NCBI RefSeq assembly: GCF_011392125.1
Contig: NZ_JAAJBU010000005.1
Location: 62,001-126,000, forward strand
Direction: 5' to 3'
DNA: 64,000 bases
Origin: Flavobacterium lotistagni
Lineage (GTDB): Bacteria; Bacteroidota; Bacteroidia; Flavobacteriales; Flavobacteriaceae
The translations under genes and the position numbers were made by a program. Below, piece after piece: positions 1-8,175 of the stretch. The notes beneath the pieces are model-generated. The model was not told the origin of the DNA. It saw nothing but the letters and a program-made list of their open reading frames with translations, and searched no databases. The number at the start of each line of letters is the position of its first letter. The first letter of the stretch is position 1.

Positions 1-54
1 TTATAGGTGAGCCAATTGACAAGCCGAGCCAAATTTAAACAAAAATTAACAACC

Positions 55-90
55 ATAAAAAACCATTCCCTGCTTTTATAGAGAATGGTT
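55..90 (-). terminator. Intrinsic terminator of dps
   Basis: AACCATTC pairs with GAATGGTT around a 14 nt loop. Read on the minus strand, the stem is followed by a T run, and it lies just past the dps stop codon. Bases 1-54 to its left hold nothing I can assign. Confidence 0.75.
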
Positions 91-113
91 GATTTATGTT
101 GAACTTATGTGAA

Positions 114-587
114 TTATTCCTGTAACCAAGCCTGCATCATCCATATCAGTTTTTCTTGTTCGGCTATAAAATCACTCATCATAGCATTAGTGCCTTCATC
201 ATTGATTTTGCCAGATTGCTCCAAAATGACACGTTCAATTTTTAACAAACTTGACAGCGAACCAACTATTAAATGAATTGCTTCGGTATCGGTGTGGATG
301 TTTTTACCAACTTGGAGTTGGCTGTTTTTGATGTAATCCTCAAAAGTATGAAGTGGAATTCCGCCTAAAGTAAGTACCCGTTCTGCAATAAGATCAATTT
401 TGAGTTGGCTGTCGTTGTAGAGTTCTTCGAATTTCAGATGCAAATTGAAGAAATTTTTTCCGCGAATGTTCCAATGCAATCCGCGTAGGTTTTGATAATA
501 CACTTGAAAATTGGCCAAAAGTAAGTTCAACTCGGCTACCATGATTTCAGTTTCTTTCAATGGAAGCCCTAAAATATTTGTTTTCAT
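114..587 (-). CDS. dps: Dps family DNA-protecting ferritin-like protein
   Basis: This is a 157 aa protein, the normal Dps length. Dps forms a dodecameric cage that oxidises Fe(II) with peroxide, stores iron and shields DNA during oxidative stress. The inter-subunit ferroxidase residues are all present and evenly spaced: His38 in GLHWNIRG, His50, Asp65 and Glu69 (in DLIAER). The helical pattern fits a four-helix bundle. It is transcribed divergently from an OxyR-type regulator only 95 bp away, which suggests peroxide-responsive control from the shared intergenic region. A hairpin terminator follows the gene. The function is secure; regulation by the neighbour is inferred. Confidence 0.95.
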   Translation of the reverse strand: MKTNILGLPLKETEIMVAELNLLLANFQVYYQNLRGLHWNIRGKNFFNLHLKFEELYNDSQLKIDLIAERVLTLGGIPLHTFEDYIKNSQLQVGKNIHTDTEAIHLIVGSLSSLLKIERVILEQSGKINDEGTNAMMSDFIAEQEKLIWMMQAWLQE

Positions 588-610
588 TGGATTGGATTTT
601 ACTTCAAAAG

Positions 611-643
611 TAAAGATATTCTTCGAACAAGACTCTGCTGCAA
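611..643 (-). promoter_or_regulatory. dps promoter (-33/-7)
   Basis: On the minus strand, TTG (641-643) is followed after 22 nt by TATCTTTA (611-618). This is one mismatch from the Bacteroidota -7 consensus TAnnTTTG, with a legal spacer. It abuts the oxyR -7 box, so one bound OxyR could affect both genes. Confidence 0.6.
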
Positions 644-655
644 ATTGATAGTGTT

Positions 656-663
656 TATATTTG
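656..663 (+). promoter_or_regulatory. oxyR -7 box
   Basis: TATATTTG is an exact match to TAnnTTTG, 19 nt before the oxyR ATG. I found no TTG element at a good distance, as expected for a promoter that needs an activator or is weak. Confidence 0.6.
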
Positions 664-682
664 CATCAAATCAGATTATAAA

Positions 683-1624
683 ATGACCATCACCCAACTT
701 CAATATGTTTTGGCTGTGGCTGAACATAAAAATTTCACTCTGGCTGCCGAAAAATGTTTTGTCACCCAACCTACCCTAAGTATGCAAATTCAAAAGGTAG
801 AAGAAGAACTCAATATTTTGATATTTGACCGCAGTAAAAAACCTATCCAACTCACTGAAATTGGGCAGAAAATCGTTAATCAAGCTAAGAATATTGTCAA
901 TGAAGCTGACCGGATAAAAGATATCGTCGAGCAGCAGAAAGGATTTATCGGCGGCGAATTTCGTTTGGGAATTATCCCGACTATTATGCCCACTCTACTT
1001 CCGATGTTTTTAAACAACTTTATCAAAAAATATCCGAAAGTAAAACTCATTATTGAAGAGCTCAATACTGATGAAATTATTACCAAACTCAACAACGGAC
1101 ATCTTGATGCCGCTATTGCCGCGACCCCGCTTATGGAGGAAAAAATAAAGGAAGTAGTGCTGTATTTTGAACCGTTCATGGCTTATATTCCACAGTCACA
1201 CCATAATTACAGTAAGTCTGAAATCGAAGTAAGCGATTTGAATCTGGATGAAATTTTATTACTGCAAGACGGGCATTGTTTCCGAGATGGTATTTTAAAT
1301 TTATGCAAAAATACTGTCAAACCCGAAGGCAATCATTTTCAACTGCAAAGCGGTAGTTTTGAAACTCTTATTAAATTGGCAGATGAAGGTTTAGGAATTA
1401 CTTTATTGCCTTACTTGCATACGCTAGATTTAAAAGAAGCCGACAAACTCAAACTAAAGCATTTCAAAGAGCCAAAACCGGCTCGTGAAGTCAGTCTAAT
1501 TTTTCCAAAAACAGAACTCAAAATCCATATTATTGATGCTTTGCGGAGTACCATTTCCGGAGTTGTAAAAGGCGCTATTGTTTTCCACAATGTTGAAATC
1601 ATTAGTCCGATTACCAAAAAATAA
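683..1624 (+). CDS. oxyR: OxyR-type hydrogen peroxide-sensing LysR regulator
   Basis: This 313 aa LysR-family protein has an N-terminal winged helix-turn-helix (about residues 1-60, ITQLQYVLAVAEHKNFTLAA) and a periplasmic-binding-like effector domain. The redox pair of OxyR is preserved: the motif HCFRDGILNLC puts cysteines at 199 and 208, the same numbers and spacing as the disulfide-forming pair of E. coli OxyR. Peroxide would oxidise these cysteines and switch the tetramer to an activator. Its divergent neighbour dps is a classic OxyR target. A strong hairpin terminator follows directly. The OxyR assignment rests on the cysteine pair and the context. Confidence 0.92.
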   Translation: MTITQLQYVLAVAEHKNFTLAAEKCFVTQPTLSMQIQKVEEELNILIFDRSKKPIQLTEIGQKIVNQAKNIVNEADRIKDIVEQQKGFIGGEFRLGIIPTIMPTLLPMFLNNFIKKYPKVKLIIEELNTDEIITKLNNGHLDAAIAATPLMEEKIKEVVLYFEPFMAYIPQSHHNYSKSEIEVSDLNLDEILLLQDGHCFRDGILNLCKNTVKPEGNHFQLQSGSFETLIKLADEGLGITLLPYLHTLDLKEADKLKLKHFKEPKPAREVSLIFPKTELKIHIIDALRSTISGVVKGAIVFHNVEIISPITKK

Positions 1625-1646
1625 AGGAACCCGAAAGTTCCTTTTT
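1624..1646 (+). terminator. oxyR terminator
   Basis: AAGGAAC and GTTCCTT form a perfect stem with a 6 nt loop. A T run follows, starting at the oxyR stop codon. Confidence 0.85.
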
Positions 1647-1668
1647 AATGTTTTTGCGTCAAATGGAT

Positions 1669-1872
1669 TTAACCCGCCACGTTGACGATACTTATGTATG
1701 GTTGTAATTCTGGTTTTTCACTGGTAAAATTAGTCAACCATTTCTTCAGCTGTTCTAACTCGTAAGGCAATAAATTTTTGATTGCTTTTCTGAGCTCTTT
1801 ACAAAAAAGAACCGGATCGAAGCTCACTCTTTCGAGCACCGATTTGGTGTAGTCGTAGATCATTCTAGGCAT
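1669..1872 (-). CDS. Small conserved protein, paralogue of the 2093-2290 gene
   Basis: This 67 aa soluble protein has no recognised domain. It aligns without gaps over its first 60 residues with the neighbouring 65 aa protein; both carry YTKxxLERVSFDPxLFCKEL, then LLPYExEQLxxWL and a TxEKPEL segment. The equal N-terminal lengths support this ATG over the internal Met4. The composition suggests two or three amphipathic helices. It has its own promoter and is separated from its paralogue by a terminator, so the two are expressed independently. Function unknown; I would treat it as a lineage-specific flavobacterial family. Confidence 0.8.
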   Translation of the reverse strand: MPRMIYDYTKSVLERVSFDPVLFCKELRKAIKNLLPYELEQLKKWLTNFTSEKPELQPYISIVNVAG

Positions 1873-1912
1873 AATGGTAAGATTTAGGGGTTATCTTAAT
1901 AAGAACGTGGGG

Positions 1913-1943
1913 TAAAAGTAAAAGAAAAAAACATAAGCTGCAA
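1913..1943 (-). promoter_or_regulatory. Promoter of the 67 aa gene
   Basis: On the minus strand, TTG (1941-1943) is followed after 20 nt by TACTTTTA (1913-1920), one mismatch from TAnnTTTG. The ATG lies 40 nt downstream. Confidence 0.5.
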
Positions 1944-2061
1944 GACAAACGGTAAAAAAACAACGATTAAATACCTAAAAAATCGACGAAATGCACTTTA
2001 TCGAAATTTATTAAGGATTAAATCTTACAGAATTCACACTACTATAACGATATCGTTCCAT

Positions 2062-2087
2062 AAAAAAAGAGCCGTTTAAGCTCTTTT
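2062..2087 (-). terminator. Terminator of the 65 aa gene
   Basis: AAAAGAGC and GCTCTTTT pair with a short loop. A T run lies on the minus-strand side, and the hairpin starts 6 nt after the stop codon. Confidence 0.8.
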
Positions 2088-2092
2088 AGTTG

Positions 2093-2290
2093 TTATCGGT
2101 TAACGTAAATCAGACACTGCCTTAACTCAGGCTTCTCGGCGGTGTAGCTCAATAGCCATTCTGTGAGTTGTTCAATCTCGTATGGTAAAAGCACTTTTAA
2201 AGCTTTGTCAAGTTCCTTACAGAAAAGTGTTGGGTCGAAACTCACTCTTTCGAGAATGTTTTTGGTGTATACATACATCGATTTTCTCAT
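2093..2290 (-). CDS. Small conserved protein, paralogue of the 1669-1872 gene
   Basis: This 65 aa protein clearly derives from the same ancestor as the next gene downstream, with identical blocks around LERVSFDP, LFCKEL, LLPYE and EKPEL. The DNA around those blocks is also similar, so this is a tandem gene duplication. It ends in YVNR, without the hydrophobic tail of its partner. The single Cys in LFCKEL is kept in both copies. No domain is recognised and function is unknown. It has an upstream -7 box and a downstream hairpin, so it is a single-gene transcription unit. Confidence 0.8.
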   Translation of the reverse strand: MRKSMYVYTKNILERVSFDPTLFCKELDKALKVLLPYEIEQLTEWLLSYTAEKPELRQCLIYVNR

Positions 2291-2345
2291 AACCTGAAGT
2301 GCATTGGGTTGGTTGGTGTAATAGATTTATTTGCTCTGTCAGAAT

Positions 2346-2353
2346 CAAATTTA
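2346..2353 (-). promoter_or_regulatory. -7 box of the 65 aa gene
   Basis: Minus-strand TAAATTTG is an exact TAnnTTTG match about 55 nt before the ATG. No clear -33 TTG is visible. Confidence 0.45.
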
Positions 2354-2407
2354 ATTAAAAAAAATAAAAGTGTTTTCCCAGAAAAATGTTAATTCACACA
2401 AGCAAAA

Positions 2408-3073
2408 TCATAATTTTTTAGTGGCACGCAACATTTCTCTTTTTCCTGGCGGGCCGGGCAGTTTCTCAACCGAAAAACCAACTTCAATCATACTTCTTCT
2501 TACCTCGCCCCTAGCGGCATAAGTAACTAAAACACCATTGTTTTTCATGGCTTTGAACATCTTGCAAAAAATTTCAGTGCGCCACAATTCTGGTTGGACA
2601 CGAAATCCGAAAGCATCAAAATAAATCAAATCGAACGCTAATACATCATCAATCTGATCAATGAATTGTTTTCTTTTGGTCAGCGAAAAAGTATCGGTCA
2701 ATGACCATTTTTCATTCCAAGGCGATGCGTGCATTTTCTCAAAAACAACCGATTGCTGACTGGCATTCAATTCGTTAACGTAATTCATTGAAGCTATTTC
2801 GGCTTCAGAAACCGGATAAGCTTCCACGCCAATATAATCGACTTGGATTTGAAGTTTAGCAGCTTCTAAAAAAGTAATAAAAGCGTTTAGACCAGTACCA
2901 AAGCCAATTTCAAGAATACTAATCGGCTTTCCTGCAAATAAAACCAATCCGTTTTGAATGAAAACATGATTGGCTTCTTGAATCGCACCGTGTTTGGAAT
3001 GGTAATTTTCGTTCCAGTCGGGTAAATATATCGTGGTAGAACCATCGGCTGTCTGGATGATTTCCCGCTTCAT
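2408..3073 (-). CDS. mnmD: MnmD-type tRNA U34 methyltransferase
   Basis: This 221 aa Rossmann-fold methyltransferase has the SAM-binding block ILEIGFGTGLNAF near residue 55 and later LIYFDAFGFRVQPELW, both typical of the MnmC N-terminal-type domain (DUF752). That activity methylates 5-aminomethyl-2-thiouridine at the wobble base of tRNA. Here it is a stand-alone MnmD; the FAD domain of enterobacterial MnmC is absent. I chose the ATG at 3073 because it lies just after the preceding stop codon, whereas the longer frame would run into that gene. It is the last gene of a three-gene cluster. Confidence 0.85.
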   Translation of the reverse strand: MKREIIQTADGSTTIYLPDWNENYHSKHGAIQEANHVFIQNGLVLFAGKPISILEIGFGTGLNAFITFLEAAKLQIQVDYIGVEAYPVSEAEIASMNYVNELNASQQSVVFEKMHASPWNEKWSLTDTFSLTKRKQFIDQIDDVLAFDLIYFDAFGFRVQPELWRTEIFCKMFKAMKNNGVLVTYAARGEVRRSMIEVGFSVEKLPGPPGKREMLRATKKL

Positions 3074-3075
3074 GA

Positions 3076-3522
3076 TTATTGAATATACAACTTTTTGATT
3101 CTTGCAATAGGCCCACCACATTTGCCTTCATGACAAGTAATGCAAGCTTTTACTCCATCGTTGAAATGCTGCTTCACATTTTCCGAATCGCTGTAAATCA
3201 ATTGCTGCGCCTTGATATAGGCTTCAGCTTTTTCTTTAAAAAAGTCGTCGTTATCAGCCTCATCAGTCATTTTAGCCGTATGTATTTTCAGAAAATGCTT
3301 CGGGAACTTACCGATAGTATCGCTTTTAATGATTCGCTCTTTCAAGCGCTGGTTATCGACATACATTTGTTCCATCAAGGCGGCCATTTCTGACATTTCA
3401 TACATCTTAAAACGGCTCTTAGGCTTTTCACATGCCGGCTTTACTTTGGGTTCCAGTTTTGGTTCCTTTTTATGACAGCTCAATACCACCAAGCAAATCA
3501 ATAACAACGAAACTTTTTTCAT
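3076..3522 (-). CDS. Lipoprotein with one c-type haem motif
   Basis: The 148 aa precursor has a lipobox at VVLSC (Cys16), so it is probably anchored in the envelope. A single CxxCH haem-attachment motif, CITCH (Cys127, Cys130, His131), lies near the C terminus, followed by EGKCGGPIARIKKLYI. The middle is charged and helical, resembling small cytochrome c families with a C-terminal haem site. It would carry electrons or bind a ligand in the periplasm. Its ATG overlaps the TAA of the DUF4920 gene by one base, so the two are probably translationally coupled. The exact partner is unknown. Confidence 0.75.
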   Translation of the reverse strand: MKKVSLLLICLVVLSCHKKEPKLEPKVKPACEKPKSRFKMYEMSEMAALMEQMYVDNQRLKERIIKSDTIGKFPKHFLKIHTAKMTDEADNDDFFKEKAEAYIKAQQLIYSDSENVKQHFNDGVKACITCHEGKCGGPIARIKKLYIQ

Positions 3523-3995
3523 TATTCTTTAATTAAAACCCCGTCTGCAAGGAACGAATAAGAAGTTTTAGGCTTGGTGATTTTCTCGATTTCGGCTTTG
3601 GATTTTCCCGCATCTTGCGCATAATGGCGTAATTCGGCTACACTTTCCACTTCTACAAATGCTTTACCGCTTATAATAACTTCGCTTCCTGCAGCATTCA
3701 GTGGCATGAAGAAAGCATAGTCCTTGAATTTAACAAAAGCGGTTTTCCCGTTGCCTAGTTCGAGGTTCATCCAGCAACCTTTTTTCGAACAAACATCGAC
3801 AATTTTAGAAGTGAATTTCACATTGAGCGAGTCGCCTTTTTTTAGCTTGCCGTATTTGGCTGCCATTTTTTCCTTGGAAATAGCGCCTTCTTTAGAAATT
3901 TTTGCTCCGAAAGAAGCATACTGATTGTTAGTCGATTTGTTTTGAGCGTATGCCGTTGAAACTGTAATCAAAAGCAATAAAATGATTTTTTTCAT
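3522..3995 (-). CDS. Secreted DUF4920 family protein
   Basis: This 157 aa protein starts with a clear signal peptide (MKKIILLLLITVSTAYA) and then a single beta-rich domain with the conserved block DVCSKKGCWMNLEL and later SGKAFVEVESV and SYSFLADGVLI. This matches DUF4920, a family found almost only in Bacteroidota. The two cysteines of CSKKGC could bind a metal or form a disulfide. It is coupled to the downstream haem lipoprotein, which suggests a shared envelope role, perhaps in redox or metal handling. No function is established. Confidence 0.8.
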   Translation of the reverse strand: MKKIILLLLITVSTAYAQNKSTNNQYASFGAKISKEGAISKEKMAAKYGKLKKGDSLNVKFTSKIVDVCSKKGCWMNLELGNGKTAFVKFKDYAFFMPLNAAGSEVIISGKAFVEVESVAELRHYAQDAGKSKAEIEKITKPKTSYSFLADGVLIKE

Positions 3996-4173
3996 GTATT
4001 GAGTTTTTTGGATTTTGCTAGAATTTTCGAAACAAAAATAAACGGATTATTGATAGTATTGAACACTTTAATTTTATTATTTTAGCCAAAATTAAAACCG
4101 AGGATTTTATTCTGTAAAATATCGATTTTTATGCGTTCATATCCAATTACTTACCTCAAAAAACAAGCAGTAA

Positions 4174-5241
4174 ATGAGTTCAAATCTTACTCACGAAATC
4201 GATATAGTTACCGTTCCTGTTTCTAAAATTGACAGTGTGGATTTTGAAAACCTAGCTTTCGGAAGCGTATTTACCGACCACATGCTAGTTTGCGATTTCC
4301 GTGAAGGCCAATGGCACAAACCTCAAATTAAACCTTACGAGCCTTTTATGATTGATCCTTCGGCCAAAGTTTTCCATTACGGACAAGCTATTTTTGAAGG
4401 AATGAAAGCTTATAAAACTGAGCAAGATGAAGTTTGGTTGTTTCGTCCGGATCAGAATTTAAATCGTTTGAATAAATCGGCGGTGCGGATGGCAATGCCG
4501 GAAATTCCGGAAGATATTTTCATGAGCGGTTTACACCAACTCATCAATTTAGAACGCAATTGGGTCAAAAAAGGAAAAGGCAACACCTTGTATATTCGTC
4601 CATTTATGATTGCCATTGGTAGTGGTGTGATTGCAGCGCCTTCTACACAATACCGCTTTATGATTATACTATCACCGGCGAAAAGTTATTATTCTGGCGA
4701 AGTGAAAGTACTGATAGCCGACCATTACAGCCGCGCAGCCAACGGTGGAATTGGTGCCGCAAAAGCAGCTGGTAATTATTCGGCGCAGTTTTATCCGACC
4801 AAGCTGGCTAATGATAAAGGTTTTCAACAAGTCATCTGGACCGATGATGCCACACATACCAAACTAGAAGAAGCCGGAACAATGAACGTGTTTTTCCGAA
4901 TCAATGATACTTTGTACACCGCACCGATTAGCGAAAGAATCCTCGATGGCGTGACGCGCAAAAGCTTGATTGCCCTAGCACAACGCGACGGAATCAAAGT
5001 GGAAGAACGATCCGTATTAGTTTCTGAACTTATAGAAGCAGCTCAAAACGGTAGCCTCAAAGAAATCTTTGGAGCCGGAACCGCTGCGGTGGTCAACCCG
5101 ATTTCTGGTTTTTCTTACGAGGAAAAATTTTATGAAGTGCCCAAACAAGAAAATTCAATCGCATTAGAGCTCAAGGAAAAACTAACTAATATTCAGTATA
5201 AATTGGCAGAAGATACTTTTGGCTGGACTGTCAAAGTATAA
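4174..5241 (+). CDS. ilvE: Branched-chain amino acid aminotransferase
   Basis: This 355 aa class IV PLP aminotransferase interconverts Leu, Ile or Val and their 2-oxo acids with glutamate/2-oxoglutarate. It has the group II BCAT sequence pattern: KVFHYGQAIFEGMKAY near residue 72, the PLP lysine at about Lys197 in AAKAAGNY, then EEAGTMNVFF and GVTRKSLIALA. The length fits the long BCAT subgroup. It stands alone between a divergent DUF4920 unit and a bidirectional terminator. It would serve both the last step of branched-chain synthesis and the first step of degradation or branched fatty acid supply. Confidence 0.95.
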   Translation: MSSNLTHEIDIVTVPVSKIDSVDFENLAFGSVFTDHMLVCDFREGQWHKPQIKPYEPFMIDPSAKVFHYGQAIFEGMKAYKTEQDEVWLFRPDQNLNRLNKSAVRMAMPEIPEDIFMSGLHQLINLERNWVKKGKGNTLYIRPFMIAIGSGVIAAPSTQYRFMIILSPAKSYYSGEVKVLIADHYSRAANGGIGAAKAAGNYSAQFYPTKLANDKGFQQVIWTDDATHTKLEEAGTMNVFFRINDTLYTAPISERILDGVTRKSLIALAQRDGIKVEERSVLVSELIEAAQNGSLKEIFGAGTAAVVNPISGFSYEEKFYEVPKQENSIALELKEKLTNIQYKLAEDTFGWTVKV

Positions 5242-5258
5242 ATTTCATACACCTAAAT

Positions 5259-5290
5259 AAAAAACCGAGAACAAAATTCTCGGTTTTTTT
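5259..5290. terminator. Bidirectional terminator between ilvE and the MazG-like gene
   Basis: AAAACCGAGAA and TTCTCGGTTTT form a perfect stem with a 4 nt loop. A run on one side and T run on the other mean it can stop both convergent genes. Confidence 0.9.
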
Positions 5291-5300
5291 ATGCAGTAGT

Positions 5301-5681
5301 TTAAATGATTTTAGAAAAATCGGGTTTGAAATAATTCGGGCCTTTCATCACTTTGCCGTCTTCGCGATAAATAGGTTTGCCGTCTTCGCCGAGTTTGCTC
5401 ATATTGCTGCGCTGGATTTCATCAAAAACAGCTTCAATCTTGTGTTGCAATCCGTGTTCGATGATGGTGCCGCAGAGAATGTAAAGCATATCGCCCAAAG
5501 CGTCGGCAATTTCTACCAAATCGTTATTTTGAACGGCTTCGAGATATTCTTCGTTTTCTTCTTTCATCAAATTGAACCGCAATAGGTTTTTGACTTCGCC
5601 CAAATCGGCTCTAGGAATTTCGCTGTGACCTATCTCGAAAGCTGTATGAAATTCGGTAACGGCCTGAAGTTGTTTTTGCAT
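5301..5681 (-). CDS. MazG-like nucleoside triphosphate pyrophosphohydrolase
   Basis: This 126 aa all-alpha protein has the EExxE...ExxD magnesium-binding signature of the MazG/dUTPase-like superfamily: KEENEEYLEA near residue 42, followed by EIADALGDMLYIL. Such enzymes hydrolyse NTPs or dNTPs, or related compounds such as phosphoribosyl-ATP, to monophosphate and pyrophosphate. A C-terminal tail (GEDGKPIYREDGKVMKGPNYFKPD) is typical of the stand-alone form seen in flavobacteria and phages. The exact substrate cannot be read from sequence. It is a single gene, convergent with ilvE. Confidence 0.8.
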   Translation of the reverse strand: MQKQLQAVTEFHTAFEIGHSEIPRADLGEVKNLLRFNLMKEENEEYLEAVQNNDLVEIADALGDMLYILCGTIIEHGLQHKIEAVFDEIQRSNMSKLGEDGKPIYREDGKVMKGPNYFKPDFSKII

Positions 5682-5734
5682 ATTTAAAGGAATTAATTCT
5701 CTTGCAAAATACCAACTTTAAAGCACCGATTGAC

Positions 5735-5742
5735 TACATTTG
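5735..5742 (+). promoter_or_regulatory. -7 box that fixes the start of the 62 aa gene
   Basis: TACATTTG matches TAnnTTTG exactly and lies inside an upstream TTG-started reading of the next gene. The real start must therefore be the ATG at 5760, not the TTG at 5730. Confidence 0.6.
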
Positions 5743-5759
5743 TCACAAAAATTATCATC

Positions 5760-5948
5760 ATGTTTTCAACCGGACAATTGGTTTTTGCCGTCTTGTTTTT
5801 CATTGCCTTTGTTATAGTAATTACCTTTTCTTACCGAAAAGACGTCGCTATTCACAACCGATTCTACAAAGGAAACTATAAAGTACTAATCGCTTTTCTG
5901 CTTTTTGTTGTCTTACTTTTTGTGATTAAAGTAGTGATGAAACGCTAA
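5760..5948 (+). CDS. Small two-helix membrane protein
   Basis: This 62 aa protein has two hydrophobic helices (FSTGQLVFAVLFFIAFVIVI and VLIAFLLFVVLLFVIKV) separated by a charged, basic loop containing YRKDVAIHNRFYKGNYK. The hairpin topology places the loop in the cytoplasm by the positive-inside rule. It looks like a conserved flavobacterial small membrane protein, but I recognise no named family. It has its own promoter and no operon partner. Function unknown. Confidence 0.7.
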   Translation: MFSTGQLVFAVLFFIAFVIVITFSYRKDVAIHNRFYKGNYKVLIAFLLFVVLLFVIKVVMKR

Positions 5949-6005
5949 CACTATCCAAAAAAAAACGCCTTCAAGAAGAAAGCGCTTTTTAAAGGAATAT
6001 GCGGA

Positions 6006-8024
6006 TTAATTCTCGTCGGGCAAGAAATTATAATTTTCGGAATACTGTAGCATTTGATCGGCAAAATACATGGGTTGCTTCACCTTGATATCAATGATAT
6101 TTCCTTTGATGTCTTTTTGTGGCTCCAAAATCGGATTGACAAAACCATTATAAGGCGGCGTGGTGAATTGCTTGTTTCTTTGTAGCACTTCTGCGTGCAA
6201 TTGCTGATTGACTTTCACACCATAATTTTCAACTAGGTTTTTTCCGGCCTTGTAATCGCCTTCAGATTTGATGCGCTGCACTTCACGCAATAAATCTCCG
6301 AACAAAACATGTAATTTCTCGTAATCGTTGATATTAAAATAGGTTTTCCCGTTGCGCGAAACTTGCTCAATCACGTTGTCTTTTTTGCCTTTTTCGAAAA
6401 CCCAAGCGCTCACCCATTGGCGGTTTCTCATGTGTGCTTCTTCTAGGTCAGCTCCTAATTCTAAACGAACCAACTGGGTCATCAAACCATTTCTGATGTA
6501 ACTGTCATAGGCTTCCTTTCCGAGATTTTGCCAATTATCGACCAAGCCCAACTCTTGCAATTTTGGATTGTATAAATAGTAAAGTCCGACCAAATCTGCG
6601 CGACCTTCTTCTAAAGTAGAAGCATAACTTTTCAAAGTTTCCTTAGGCGTACCCACACCTGGATTGATTTGCCCTGAAGCGTGACCAACTACTTCATGTA
6701 AAGCAGTGTGCAATTTATCGCCAAGTTCACCATACTTCTCTGCTAGTGCAATTTCTTCTGAATCATTGGCGAATTCAAGTAATTTTCCTTTACCTCCTGA
6801 TTTCGCATAGGAATCGATGATGTTCCCCAATGAAACTGACTTTGAACCATAGGCTGCACGAATCCAATCTGCGTTGGGAAGATTTACACCTATGGGCGTA
6901 CTTGGAGAAGAATCGCCTGATTCGCCAGCAACGGTAACTGTTTTATAGGAAACACCAACCACATTTTTCTTTTTATGTTGAGGCATCAGCGGAGAATGAT
7001 CTTCAAACCACTGGGCATTTTTAGATACAACTTCCATCTTGGCCGACATATCGAAATCTTTGATCTGAACAACGCCTTCATAAGAACCACGGTATCCGAG
7101 CGGATCGTTATATACTTCGATAAAGCCATTGATGTAATCGATATTGCCCTCAGTGGCTTGCAACCAAGCAATATTGTAATCGTCCCACGTTTTGAGATCG
7201 CCAGTTTTGTAATACTGGATGAGTAACCCAAGGGCATCAGCTTGATTTTGATTTTCAGCCACTTCTTTAGCTTTTTCTAGCCAATAAATGATTTTGTCGA
7301 TGGCAGGCCCATACATACCACCACTTCTCCATACTTTTTCTTCGAGTTGGCCATTCGCATTGCGTACAAGCTTAGAATTCAATCCGAAAGAATAAGGTTG
7401 GTCCGGATTCGGACTTTTCTTTTTGGCATAGAAATCTTCAACCTCTTTTACCGAAATACCTTTGTCGTAAAAATTAATCGCCGAACCAGACAACAACCCT
7501 TTCGATTCATCTAGGTTGACTTTTTTAGCATCTTCATCATTAAACAAGATATCAACAATTTTTGCATCGAGTGAAGTATTGGTCGCCTTGAGCAAACCTT
7601 TAAAATAATCTTTTGAAAAAGTAGGTTTGATTTTATCGCTGGCGTAATGGTGGTGAATCCCGTTGGAAAACCATACGCGCTTGAGGTAAATCTGAAACTC
7701 TTTCCATTGGTCGTCTTTTTCACCTTTATAATTGGTGTAGATTTTTTCTAAGGCTTTTCTTATTTTGAGGTTGTGTTTGTAATGCTGATCCCACATGATG
7801 TCACGTCCGGAATTGCCTGCCTCGGTAAGATAGTAAACCAAGAGCTTTTCTTTCAGCGTAAGTTTGTCCCAGCCTGGAATCTGGTAACGCAAAACACGGA
7901 TATCAGCAAATTGCTCAACGATGTAATCAAAATCATCTTGTGAAGTAGATTTTCCTGATTGTGCCTGTGAAAACAGCGAAAAACAAACTGTAGTGGCCCA
8001 ACAGGTGAAGTGTGATAGTTTCAT
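6006..8024 (-). CDS. Secreted dipeptidyl-peptidase III (M49 family)
   Basis: This 672 aa zinc peptidase releases dipeptides from the N terminus of oligopeptides. The M49 signature is complete: HEVVGH (His443, Glu444, His448) followed by EEGRAD (472-477), matching HExxGH and EExR/KA(E/D). Unlike cytosolic eukaryotic DPP III it begins with a signal-like segment ending near SQAQSG, so it probably works in the periplasm. The length agrees with the family. It is a monocistronic gene with a -7 box. The role is probably nutritional: trimming peptides made by secreted proteases. Confidence 0.92.
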   Translation of the reverse strand: MKLSHFTCWATTVCFSLFSQAQSGKSTSQDDFDYIVEQFADIRVLRYQIPGWDKLTLKEKLLVYYLTEAGNSGRDIMWDQHYKHNLKIRKALEKIYTNYKGEKDDQWKEFQIYLKRVWFSNGIHHHYASDKIKPTFSKDYFKGLLKATNTSLDAKIVDILFNDEDAKKVNLDESKGLLSGSAINFYDKGISVKEVEDFYAKKKSPNPDQPYSFGLNSKLVRNANGQLEEKVWRSGGMYGPAIDKIIYWLEKAKEVAENQNQADALGLLIQYYKTGDLKTWDDYNIAWLQATEGNIDYINGFIEVYNDPLGYRGSYEGVVQIKDFDMSAKMEVVSKNAQWFEDHSPLMPQHKKKNVVGVSYKTVTVAGESGDSSPSTPIGVNLPNADWIRAAYGSKSVSLGNIIDSYAKSGGKGKLLEFANDSEEIALAEKYGELGDKLHTALHEVVGHASGQINPGVGTPKETLKSYASTLEEGRADLVGLYYLYNPKLQELGLVDNWQNLGKEAYDSYIRNGLMTQLVRLELGADLEEAHMRNRQWVSAWVFEKGKKDNVIEQVSRNGKTYFNINDYEKLHVLFGDLLREVQRIKSEGDYKAGKNLVENYGVKVNQQLHAEVLQRNKQFTTPPYNGFVNPILEPQKDIKGNIIDIKVKQPMYFADQMLQYSENYNFLPDEN

Positions 8025-8061
8025 TATAGTTGTATTTTAGTTTCGATTTAAAAATGCAAAA

Positions 8062-8069
8062 CAAATATA
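8062..8069 (-). promoter_or_regulatory. -7 box of the DPP III gene
   Basis: Minus-strand TATATTTG is an exact consensus match about 38 nt before the ATG. No -33 TTG lies at a standard spacing. Confidence 0.5.
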
Positions 8070-8175
8070 ATATAGTTTCACCTACTTGACAGCTAAATAA
8101 TATCGGCACATTGATAAAATGGTCTTATTTTGAATATTAATTTCTAACTTTACGAAGTTCACCAAACCTAGATTT

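Noticed and set aside
3074-3121. 16-residue N-terminal extension of MnmD
   Set aside because: It would overlap the haem lipoprotein gene, while ATG 3073 sits right after that stop and gives the normal N terminus.
5949-6003. Terminator for the 62 aa gene and DPP III
   Set aside because: AAAACGC and GCGCTTTT pair only with a bulge, and the loop is long. It is plausible but too weak to list as a feature.
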